Shown piece after piece: positions 1-7,262 of a stretch of 64,000 bases of DNA (position 1 is the first letter of the stretch; the number at the start of each line of letters is the position of its first letter). Source of the stretch: Massilia pinisoli. Lineage in GTDB: Bacteria; Pseudomonadota; Gammaproteobacteria; Burkholderiales; Burkholderiaceae_D. Below the pieces are notes generated by a model, which saw nothing but the letters and a program-made list of their open reading frames with translations, was not told the DNA's origin and made no database searches. The position numbers and the translations under genes are program-made. The DNA lies in NCBI RefSeq assembly GCF_024753285.1, contig NZ_JANUGW010000012.1, forward strand, positions 62,001 to 126,000. Reading direction: 5' to 3'.

Positions 1-1146
1 CAGCAGCACGTTCATGTGGCCCGGCATGCGCCCGGCCACCGGGTGGATCGCGTAGCGCACCTGCACGCCGTGTTCCGTCAGCTTGTCGACCAGTTCCTTC
101 ACCGTGTGCTGCGCGCGCGCCACGGCGAGGCCGTAGCCGGGCACGATGATGACGGATTCCGCGTTCTGCAGGATGAACGCCGCGTCTTCCGGCGAGCCGG
201 ATTTCACCGGGCGCTGTTCCTTCGCGCCGCCCGTATCTGCCGCTGCCGCCTCGCCGCCGAAGCCGCCCAGGATCACGTTGAAGAACGAGCGGTTCATCGC
301 CTTGCACATGATGTACGAGAGGATCGCGCCGGAGGAGCCGACGAGCGAGCCCGCGATGATCAGCATCGAGTTGTTCAGCGAGAAGCCGATGCCGGCCGCC
401 GCCCAGCCCGAGTACGAGTTCAGCATCGACACGACGACGGGCATGTCGGCGCCGCCGATCGGGATGATGATCAACACGCCCAGCACGAACGACAGCACGG
501 CCATCACGATGTACGGCGTCCACGCCGGTGCCGCGCCACTCGAGAAGCAGAACACGAGGCCGAGACCGACGATGGCGAGGGCCACCAGCAGGTTGATCAG
601 GTGCTGGCCCGGATAGCGCACCGGCGCGCCCTGGAACAGGCGGAATTTGTACTTGCCGGCCAGCTTGCCGAACGCGATCACGGAACCGGAGAACGTGACG
701 GCGCCGACGAACGTGCCGATGAACAGTTCCAGGCGATTGCCGAACGGGAGCCCTTCGCCGCGCGCGGCGATGTTGAAGGCCCACGGCTCCGACACGGCCG
801 CGATGGCGATGCAGACAGCCGCGAGGCCGATCAGCGAGTGCATGGCGGCGACCAGTTCCGGCATCTTGGTCATCTCCACGCGTTTCGCGGCGACGGCACC
901 GATCGCGCCACCGACGACGACGCCCAGCAGCACGAGGCCGAAGCCCATGCCACCCGTCTGCATCTGCTCCTTCAGCTTGAACATGAGGGCGATGGTCGTG
1001 ATGACGGCGATGCCCATGCCCGTCATGCCGAACGCGTTGCCCATGCGCGCGGACGCGGGCGACGACAAGCCCTTCAAGGCCTGGATGAAGCAGACGGACG
1101 CCACGAGGTACAAGAGCGTCACGACGTTCATGCTGATCATGTTCAT
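1..1146 (-). CDS. pntB: NAD(P) transhydrogenase subunit beta, 3' end cut by window edge
   Basis: Membrane subunit of the proton-translocating transhydrogenase, which drives hydride transfer from NADH to NADP+ with the proton gradient. It carries transmembrane domain II and the NADP(H)-binding domain III. The 382 codons visible begin MNMISMNVVTLLYL and contain several Gly/Ala-rich membrane helices. They reach into domain III (IIVPGYGLAVARAQHTV, HPVAGRMPGHMNVLL), so roughly the last 80-100 residues lie outside the window. The start ATG at 1146 overlaps the stop of the upstream gene in an ATGA junction (1143-1146), which implies translational coupling. The identification rests on the characteristic domain III motifs and on the pntAA-pntAB gene order. 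Confidence 0.95.
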   Translation of the reverse strand, partial: MNMISMNVVTLLYLVASVCFIQALKGLSSPASARMGNAFGMTGMGIAVITTIALMFKLKEQMQTGGMGFGLVLLGVVVGGAIGAVAAKRVEMTKMPELVAAMHSLIGLAAVCIAIAAVSEPWAFNIAARGEGLPFGNRLELFIGTFVGAVTFSGSVIAFGKLAGKYKFRLFQGAPVRYPGQHLINLLVALAIVGLGLVFCFSSGAAPAWTPYIVMAVLSFVLGVLIIIPIGGADMPVVVSMLNSYSGWAAAGIGFSLNNSMLIIAGSLVGSSGAILSYIMCKAMNRSFFNVILGGFGGEAAAADTGGAKEQRPVKSGSPEDAAFILQNAESVIIVPGYGLAVARAQHTVKELVDKLTEHGVQVRYAIHPVAGRMPGHMNVLL

Positions 1147-1496
1147 GCGGCCTCCTTGGCATGGACGGCGCCGGCGGCATCCTTGACGGCGGGCGCCGCC
1201 TTCGCCTTCGGTTCCTTCTTCTTGAACATCTCCAGCATGCGCTGGGTGACGAGGAAGCCGCCGAACACGTTGACGGCCGCCAGCGCGACGGCGATGGTGC
1301 CGGCGACCCGGCCCGTCAGGCCTTCCGTCAGGCCGGCCGCCAGCATGGCGCCGACGATGATGATCGCGGAGACGGCGTTCGTCACCGCCATCAGCGGCGT
1401 GTGCAGCGCGGGCGTGACGGTCCACACGACGTGGTAGCCGACGTAGATCGCCAGCACGAAGATGATCAGGTTGATGATGGTATGGCTGATTTCCAT
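1143..1496 (-). CDS. pntAB: NAD(P) transhydrogenase subunit alpha-2 (small membrane subunit)
   Basis: A 117-residue membrane protein starting MEISHTIINLIIFVLAIYVG. It corresponds to the membrane-spanning C-terminal part of E. coli PntA, here a separate polypeptide as in the three-subunit enzymes of the Rhodospirillum rubrum type. About three hydrophobic helices are visible, followed by a Lys/Ala-rich tail. An upstream in-frame start would add an unlikely Arg/Cys-rich extension, so the ATG at 1496 was chosen. It lies 16 nt downstream of the pntAA stop and overlaps pntB by 4 nt, so the three genes form one operon. Confidence 0.92.
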   Translation of the reverse strand: MEISHTIINLIIFVLAIYVGYHVVWTVTPALHTPLMAVTNAVSAIIIVGAMLAAGLTEGLTGRVAGTIAVALAAVNVFGGFLVTQRMLEMFKKKEPKAKAAPAVKDAAGAVHAKEAA

Positions 1497-1512
1497 GACA
1501 TTCCCTCTTTGT

Positions 1513-2631
1513 TTATGCCGCCTTGCGCAGCACGTCGCCGTCGATGGCGACGAGCACCGCGCGCACGATCTCATCCTCGCGATCGATCACGAGCTTGCCG
1601 TCCTTGTCGATCACGAGCTTCAAAAAGTCCAGCACGTTGCGCGCGTACAGCGCGGACGCGTCGGCCGCCACGAGCGCCGGCAGATTCGGCTCGCCGATGA
1701 TCGTCACGCCATGCTTGATCACCGTCTTGCCCAGCTCCGTGAGCGGGCAGTTGCCGCCCTGTTCGATGGCCATGTCGACGATCACGGAACCCGGCTTCAT
1801 CGCGCGCACCGTCTCTTCCGCAATCAGCACCGGGGCCTTGCGGCCGGGGATCAGCGCCGTCGTGATGACAATGTCGGCCAGCTTGGCGCGCTCGTGCACG
1901 AGCTCCGCCTGGCGCCGCATCCAGTCCGCGGGCATCGGGCGCGCGTAACCGCCCACGCCTTTCGCGATCTCGCGCTCCTCGTCCGTCAGGAACGGGACGT
2001 CGATGAACTTGGCGCCCAGCGATTCCACCTGCTCCTTCACGGGCGGACGCACGTCGGACGCCTCGATGACGGCACCCAGCCGCTTGGCAGTCGCGATGGC
2101 CTGCAGACCCGCGACGCCGACGCCCATGATCAGGACGCGCGCCGCCTTCACGGTACCGGCGGCCGTCATCAGCATCGGCATGAAGCGCTGGTACGCGTTG
2201 GCGGCCATGATCACGGCCTTGTAGCCGGCGATGTTGGCCTGCGACGACAGCACGTCCATCGACTGCGCGCGCGTGATGCGGGGCGCCGCTTCCAGCGCGA
2301 ACGCGGTGATCTGCCGCTGCGCCAGGGCGGCGAGATTGTCGGTATCGAACGGATTCAGCATCCCGACGAGGGCGGCGCCCGGCTTCATCAGCGCGCGTTC
2401 GTCCGCGTCCGGGCTGCGCACTTTCAGGACGAGGTCCGCGCCGAGCGCTTCCGCCGCCGTGACGATGCGCGCGCCGGCGGCGACATAGGCGTCGTCGATC
2501 GCGGATGCATGGACGCCGGCGCCCGCTTGCACGAGAACTTCGTGCTGGGCTGCCAGCTTTTTGACGGTCTCGGGAGTTGCAGCGACACGCGTCTCGCCCG
2601 GCCTCGTTTCGGCCGGCACACCAATTCTCAT
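1513..2631 (-). CDS. pntAA: NAD(P) transhydrogenase subunit alpha-1 (NAD-binding)
   Basis: The soluble NAD(H)-binding subunit (domain I) of transhydrogenase, 372 residues, starting MRIGVPAETRPGETRVAATP, the signature opening of the alanine dehydrogenase/PNT N-terminal domain. A Rossmann nucleotide-binding segment (ARVLIMGVGVAGLQAIATA) lies near residues 165-185, and the family motif RPGSVIVDMA-like (KPGSVIVDMAIEQGGNCP) lies further on. The ATG at 2631 has a good GGAGG site at 2636-2640. It is the first gene of the pntAA-pntAB-pntB operon. The enzyme supplies NADPH at the cost of the proton gradient. Confidence 0.95.
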   Translation of the reverse strand: MRIGVPAETRPGETRVAATPETVKKLAAQHEVLVQAGAGVHASAIDDAYVAAGARIVTAAEALGADLVLKVRSPDADERALMKPGAALVGMLNPFDTDNLAALAQRQITAFALEAAPRITRAQSMDVLSSQANIAGYKAVIMAANAYQRFMPMLMTAAGTVKAARVLIMGVGVAGLQAIATAKRLGAVIEASDVRPPVKEQVESLGAKFIDVPFLTDEEREIAKGVGGYARPMPADWMRRQAELVHERAKLADIVITTALIPGRKAPVLIAEETVRAMKPGSVIVDMAIEQGGNCPLTELGKTVIKHGVTIIGEPNLPALVAADASALYARNVLDFLKLVIDKDGKLVIDREDEIVRAVLVAIDGDVLRKAA

Positions 2632-2878
2632 GATGCCTCCGTATAATTGATAAACTGTCCACAATCTAGCATGTAATGCTCGCGATCAATACAGATGAGT
2701 GGTTTTTCGTCAACAGATCGGCAATTTTCACGGCACCGCGTGCGGGGGACTCGACGTATCCATAGTCTTTTTGTTTCAAATCAATATTCAAACTTGTCAG
2801 GAACTATTGCACCGCAGCGTGCGCCCGAGCAACGCACGTTCCATCAAGGTAGAATGTCGGCTCACTACAAGGACGCGC

Positions 2879-3382
2879 ATGACCCATACCTTCAGACCGT
2901 CAGTCACCGTCGCCGCCATCATCGAGCGCGATGGCCGCTTTCTGCTGATCGAAGAAGAAACCAGCGACGGCATCCGCCTGAACCAACCGGCCGGCCACCT
3001 CGACCCGCATGAATCGCTCGAACAGGCGGTGATCCGCGAGGCGATGGAAGAGACGGCGCACGAGTTCATCCCGGAAGCCCTGGTGGGCATGTATTTGTCG
3101 CGCTACCACTCGAAATCGCGCGGGCACGACGTGACGTATCTGCGCTTCACGTTCTGCGGCAAGCCGGGTAGGCAGTACGACCAGGCGCTCGACCACGGCA
3201 TCCTGCGCACCTTGTGGCTCACGCGCGACGAACTGGCCGCGTGCCATGAACGCCACCGCAGCCCCATCGTGCTGCGTTGCGTGGACGATTACCTGGCGGG
3301 CAAGCGCACCCCGCTGGACCTGCTGTACACGGACCACTCGGTGTTTAACAGCGGGCTAACCATCAAACCGGACGTAACCTGA
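2879..3382 (+). CDS. nudJ: Nudix hydrolase, NudJ-like
   Basis: A 167-residue Nudix hydrolase. The Nudix box (G-x5-E-x7-REUxEE) is complete: G, then E five residues on, then REAMEET. NudJ of E. coli hydrolyses HMP-PP, other thiamine precursors and nucleotides. The assignment to NudJ rather than another Nudix member rests on overall similarity (MTHTFRPSVTVAAIIERDG start, NQPAGHLDPHESL) and on its position 4 nt upstream of mnmA, as in E. coli nudJ-mnmA. The start at 2879 follows an AAGGA site. Longer in-frame starts upstream have no ribosome binding site and code for non-conserved sequence. Confidence 0.85.
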   Translation: MTHTFRPSVTVAAIIERDGRFLLIEEETSDGIRLNQPAGHLDPHESLEQAVIREAMEETAHEFIPEALVGMYLSRYHSKSRGHDVTYLRFTFCGKPGRQYDQALDHGILRTLWLTRDELAACHERHRSPIVLRCVDDYLAGKRTPLDLLYTDHSVFNSGLTIKPDVT

Positions 3383-3386
3383 AGCT

Positions 3387-4490
3387 ATGCACAAAAAGAA
3401 AGTCGTGATCGGGATGTCGGGCGGCGTCGACTCCTCGGTCGCGGCCTGGATGTTGAAGGAACAAGGCTATGACGTCGTCGGCCTGTTCATGAAGAACTGG
3501 GAAGACGACGACGACTCCGAATACTGTTCCTCGCGCCAGGACTGGATCGACGCGGCCAGCGTGGCCGACGTCGTCGGTGTGGACATCGAGGCCGTGAACT
3601 TCGCCGCCGAATACAAGGACCGCGTGTTCGCGGAATTCCTGCGCGAATACCAGGCCGGCCGCACGCCGAACCCCGACGTGCTGTGCAACGCCGAGATCAA
3701 GTTCAAGGCCTTCCTCGACCACGCGATGAAGCTGGGCGCCGACCTGATCGCGACCGGCCACTACGCGCGCGTGCGCCAGAACGGCGCCCGTTTCGAGTTG
3801 TTGAAAGCGCTGGATGCGACGAAGGACCAGAGCTATTTCCTGCATCGCCTGAACCAGGCGCAGTTGTCGAAATCGCTGTTCCCGCTGGGCGAGATCGCGA
3901 AGACGGAAGTGCGCAAGATCGCGGAAAAGCTGAACCTGCCCAACGCGGCGAAGAAGGACTCGACGGGCATCTGCTTCATCGGCGAGCGCCCGTTCCGCGA
4001 ATTCCTCGGCCGCTATCTGCAACACAAGCCGGGCCCGATCAAGCTCGATAACGGTCAGACCGTCGGCGAGCACGTCGGCCTGTCGTTCTACACGCTGGGC
4101 CAGCGCAAGGGCATCGGCATCGGCGGCCTGAAGTCGCACAAGAATGCGGACGGCACGAGCGAGCCGTGGTTCGTGGCGCGCAAGGACATTGCCACCAACA
4201 CGCTGTACATCGTGCAGGGCCACGACCATCCGTGGCTGCTGTCGGCGCAGCTCGGCGCCGGCCAGGCGTCATGGATCGCGGGCGAACCTCCCGAGCCGCG
4301 CGCGCTGTCGGCCAAGACGCGCTACCGCCAGGCCGACGTCCCGTGCACGGTGGCGCCGGAAGGCTTGGACCGCTTCTCGCTCGCGTTCACCGACCCGCAA
4401 TGGGCCGTGACGCCGGGCCAGTCGGCCGTGCTGTACGACGGCGACGTGTGCCTGGGCGGCGGCATCATCGACACGGCCAGCGCCGTCTGA
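3387..4490 (+). CDS. mnmA: tRNA-specific 2-thiouridylase MnmA
   Basis: Thiolates C2 of the wobble uridine U34 in tRNA-Lys, -Glu and -Gln, using sulfur relayed from IscS through the Tus proteins. The 367 residues match the usual family length. The ATP-pyrophosphatase P-loop GMSGGVDSS is at residues 9-17. The two catalytic cysteines are visible: Cys100 in NPDVLCNAE and Cys196 in STGICFIGE. It follows the Nudix gene by 4 nt and is very likely co-transcribed with it. A GC-rich stretch ending in six T (about 4540-4557) follows, but no convincing terminator stem was found. Confidence 0.97.
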   Translation: MHKKKVVIGMSGGVDSSVAAWMLKEQGYDVVGLFMKNWEDDDDSEYCSSRQDWIDAASVADVVGVDIEAVNFAAEYKDRVFAEFLREYQAGRTPNPDVLCNAEIKFKAFLDHAMKLGADLIATGHYARVRQNGARFELLKALDATKDQSYFLHRLNQAQLSKSLFPLGEIAKTEVRKIAEKLNLPNAAKKDSTGICFIGERPFREFLGRYLQHKPGPIKLDNGQTVGEHVGLSFYTLGQRKGIGIGGLKSHKNADGTSEPWFVARKDIATNTLYIVQGHDHPWLLSAQLGAGQASWIAGEPPEPRALSAKTRYRQADVPCTVAPEGLDRFSLAFTDPQWAVTPGQSAVLYDGDVCLGGGIIDTASAV

Positions 4491-4647
4491 CCCTGGCGCG
4501 GCCGCCCGGCCGCGCCTGCCCGCTGTTGCGTTCTCCCCGCAGCCGCGGCTTTTTTGTTCGCGGTTGCCATTCATCCATCGCATCGGACATAAAAATGTCT
4601 TAGTCTTCAGGTATATTTCCACATGGAAATTTAATCCGGGGGATACC

Positions 4648-5127
4648 ATGACTGAAGACATCGTCAACAATGCGACCGAAGTGCTGTCGTTCCGCCTGGG
4701 CGGCGAGGAATATGCGATCAGCATCCTGAAGGTCCAGGAAATCCGCGGCTACGACGCCGTCACGCGCATCGCCAACGCGCCCGACTACCTGAAGGGCGTC
4801 GTCAACCTGCGCGGCATCATCGTGCCGGTCGTCGACATGCGCCTCAAGTTCAATGTCGGCACGGCGACGTACGACGCGTTCACCGTCGTGATCGTCCTGA
4901 ACATCAACAGCCACACGATCGGCATGGTCGTCGACAGCGTGTCGGACGTCGTGACGCTCACCCCGGACCAGATCAAGCCGGCCCCGGACCTGGGCGCCAC
5001 CGTGTCGGGCGATTACCTGCGCGGCCTGGGCACCGTTGGCGAGCGCATGCTGATCCTGCTCGATATCGACAAGCTGCTCGGGTCCGAGGAGATGGGGTTG
5101 CTGGCGGCGGCGAAGAACGCCGCCTGA
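4648..5127 (+). CDS. cheW: Chemotaxis coupling protein CheW (orphan)
   Basis: A 159-residue CheW-domain protein, a small SH3-like adaptor that links chemoreceptors to the CheA kinase. It starts MTEDIVNNATEVLSFRLGGE. The family core is clear: YAISILKVQEIR, the conserved NLRG turn in GVVNLRGIIVPVVDMR, and ILLDIDKLL near the C terminus. The ATG at 4648 is preceded by GGGGGA. No cheA, cheB or cheR is nearby, so it is an orphan relative to a main che cluster. It converges on the receiver-like gene, with the stops almost touching (5127 and 5129). It may serve the receptors at 7.3 kb and 19.7 kb, but that is only inference. Confidence 0.93.
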   Translation: MTEDIVNNATEVLSFRLGGEEYAISILKVQEIRGYDAVTRIANAPDYLKGVVNLRGIIVPVVDMRLKFNVGTATYDAFTVVIVLNINSHTIGMVVDSVSDVVTLTPDQIKPAPDLGATVSGDYLRGLGTVGERMLILLDIDKLLGSEEMGLLAAAKNAA

Positions 5128-5128
5128 T

Positions 5129-5512
5129 TCAAGCCCCCCGGTGCTTCTTGACGATCGCCAGCACGGTATTGCGGATCGTCTTCAGCACCGTATCGGCCTT
5201 GAACGGCTTGACGATGAAGCCGTGCACGCCGCCCGCCAGCGCCGCCTGGATCGCGGGCGCGTCGAGCGTGCCGGACACCATGAAGATCAGCGTCTTCGGC
5301 AGTTGCGCACGCAACTGGTCGATGACGTCCCGGCCGTCCTCGAACTGCTCGCGCGCGATGCAGAAGATGTGTGGCTGGTGCTTCAGCGCGAGCGCGAACC
5401 CGGCCGCCGCGGTGTGGGCCTGGCCGGCGACGTCGTAGCCGCCGTCCGTGAGCACGGTGTTGAGCAGACCGCGCGCCACGGCGCTGCCGTCGACGATGAT
5501 CGCCTTGAGCAT
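5129..5512 (-). CDS. CheY-like receiver lacking the phosphoacceptor Asp
   Basis: A 127-residue single-domain response-regulator fold starting MLKAIIVDGSAVARGLLNTV. It keeps the CheY layout: the beta-1 acidic region (VDG), a Ser at the Thr87-equivalent position (FMVSGTLD), and the conserved lysine in GFIVKPFKADTVLKTI. At the phosphorylation site, where CheY has L-L-D-x-N-M, it reads PHIFCIAREQ, with Ala53 in place of Asp; the second acidic residue next to Asp9 is Gly. It is therefore probably not phosphorylated in the usual way. The ATG at 5512 was preferred over one at 5542, which overlaps the exonuclease gene and has no SD. Its stop abuts that of cheW. Confidence 0.8.
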   Translation of the reverse strand: MLKAIIVDGSAVARGLLNTVLTDGGYDVAGQAHTAAAGFALALKHQPHIFCIAREQFEDGRDVIDQLRAQLPKTLIFMVSGTLDAPAIQAALAGGVHGFIVKPFKADTVLKTIRNTVLAIVKKHRGA

Positions 5513-5528
5513 CGGTTTCTTTTCCACT

Positions 5529-6305
5529 TCAATGGGCCTCATAGGTCAACATATTCCACGTGACGCCCAGGCGCACGTCCGTCTTCAATTGCACGAGCTT
5601 GCGCGACACGTCCAGGATCTCCCGTTCCGCGCGCAGGCGCTCGCCCAGCGGTGTCTTGAGGATGCCGGCGCCGGCCATCACGGCATCCAGGTCGCCGTAC
5701 GCGTTCAGCAGGCGCGCGGCCGTCTTCATGCCGACCTTCGACACGCCCGGCACGCCGTCCGTCGGATCGCCCATCAAGGCCAGCAGGTCGTGCAGGCGTT
5801 CCGGCGCGACGCCGAACTTGTTGCGCACCCACGCGTCGTCGTGCCACTCGCCCTTGAAATGATCCCACACGAGCGCGCCGTGCGCGATCAGCGCGTGCAA
5901 GTCCTTGTCGGTCGTGGCGACGATGGCGTCGCCGCGTCCCTCGGACAGCCAGCGCAGCACGCCCGTGCCGATCACGTCGTCGGCCTCGACCTCGGGTAGC
6001 ATCAGCACGTGCAGGCCGGCCTTCGTCAGGCGCTCGTGGAATTCCGGCAGCGCCTCGCGCAACACGCCCGGCATCGGCGCGCGGCCTTCGCGATAGCGCG
6101 GATACAGCGCGTGCCGCCACGTGGGCCCGCCGTAGTCGAACGCGGCCAGCACGTGCGTGGGCGCGTGCGCCTCGAGCAGGTTGCGGAACGACGAGAACGC
6201 GTGACGCAGCGCGATGCTCGCCTTGAGGTCGGAGTCCGGCTCGGGACTCGCCTCGTACACGCGGCGCACGATGTTCAGGCCGTCGATGGCCAGCAGCTTT
6301 GCCAT
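5529..6305 (-). CDS. 5'-3' exonuclease domain protein, Xni/ExoIX-like
   Basis: A 258-residue stand-alone flap-endonuclease/5'-3' exonuclease domain, the size of E. coli Xni (ExoIX). The acidic metal-binding motifs are present: LAIDGLNI at the N terminus, LAAFDYGG, EVEADDVIGTG, TTDKDLHAL, and the helix-hairpin-helix with GDPTDGVPGVSKVG. No polymerase domain follows, so it is not PolA. A role in flap processing during DNA repair or replication is expected from the family, but ExoIX proteins have weak activity and their physiology is uncertain. The downstream receiver gene begins 16 nt after its stop. Confidence 0.85.
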   Translation of the reverse strand: MAKLLAIDGLNIVRRVYEASPEPDSDLKASIALRHAFSSFRNLLEAHAPTHVLAAFDYGGPTWRHALYPRYREGRAPMPGVLREALPEFHERLTKAGLHVLMLPEVEADDVIGTGVLRWLSEGRGDAIVATTDKDLHALIAHGALVWDHFKGEWHDDAWVRNKFGVAPERLHDLLALMGDPTDGVPGVSKVGMKTAARLLNAYGDLDAVMAGAGILKTPLGERLRAEREILDVSRKLVQLKTDVRLGVTWNMLTYEAH

Positions 6306-6312
6306 GTCTTGC

Positions 6313-6981
6313 TTACTTCACGAAGTCGTATTGCCCGCCCCGCTCGAGCGCGCGCCGGTAGGCCGGCCGTGCGTGGATCTTGTCGAGGAAGGCGACGAGG
6401 TTCGGATATTGTGCGTCCAATCCGCCCCGCGCGGCGGCCGCCTCCAGCGGAAAACTCATCTGGATGTCGGCGGCGGAAAACGCGTCGCCCGCGAACCACG
6501 TGCGCTTGCCCAGTTCTCCCTCCAGGTAGGCCAGGTGCTGGCGGATCTGCGGCAGCACGAACGTGTCCTTGACCTTGTTCGCGATCGCGCGCGCGATCGG
6601 GCGCACGAAGAACGGTGCCGGACTGCTCTCCACGCGGTCGAACACGAGCTTCAGCAGCAGCGGCGGCATCGCCGAGCCTTCCGCATAGTGCAGGAAATAC
6701 GTGTAGCGCAGCCGCTCCGGCGTGCCCGCTGCGGGCGCCAGCGCCGCGCCGTAGCGGTCCGCGAGGTACTCGATGATCGCGCCCGATTCCGCCACGATGG
6801 TGTCGCCGTCCTGGATCACGGGCGATTTGCCGAGCGGGTGCACGGCGCGCAGCTCGGGCGGCGCCAGCATCGTCTTCGGATCGCGCTGGTACTTCTTGAT
6901 CTCGTATTCCAGGCCCAGTTCTTCCAGCAGCCACAGGATGCGCTGGGAGCGCGAGTTGTTCAGGTGGTGGACGACGATCAT
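6313..6981 (-). CDS. Glutathione S-transferase family protein
   Basis: A 222-residue GST-fold protein starting MIVVHHLNNSRSQRILWLLE. The N-terminal thioredoxin-like domain has the typical NNSRSQR active-site region and the cis-proline and glutamate/serine of the glutathione site (GKSPVIQDGDTIVAESGAI). A C-terminal all-helical domain follows, with the N-capping motif region FSAADIQMSFPL. The ATG at 6981 was chosen because residues encoded further upstream do not resemble the family. Its stop is 7 nt from the exonuclease start on the same strand, so the two may be co-transcribed. The substrate cannot be told from sequence. Confidence 0.88.
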   Translation of the reverse strand: MIVVHHLNNSRSQRILWLLEELGLEYEIKKYQRDPKTMLAPPELRAVHPLGKSPVIQDGDTIVAESGAIIEYLADRYGAALAPAAGTPERLRYTYFLHYAEGSAMPPLLLKLVFDRVESSPAPFFVRPIARAIANKVKDTFVLPQIRQHLAYLEGELGKRTWFAGDAFSAADIQMSFPLEAAAARGGLDAQYPNLVAFLDKIHARPAYRRALERGGQYDFVK

Positions 6982-7262
6982 CGATGTTGGCGGGCGTGAT
7001 AAAGGCGGTAGCTTAGCATTGTTGCGCGCCGGCCAGAAGCAGACTGACAACGGCACCGTTTGCGAACAAGCCATATGCCTTGGCGGATACCCGATATATC
7101 CCTGTTGCCATTCGATATTCGAACATTTGCAAGACTATAAAAGAACGTTGTAGGGATGCCTCGCCGGCGCGTGATTTTTTGCCGAAATCGAGCATGACGA
7201 ACGTCATCCCATCTGTCCGTGATTAAACTCAATTTACCTTTCCTCAAATCAATGTGGCTACC

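Noticed and set aside
4540..4560. A terminator after mnmA ending in six T
   Set aside because: AGCCGCGGCT before the T run is a self-complementary word with no loop, and no longer stem could be drawn.
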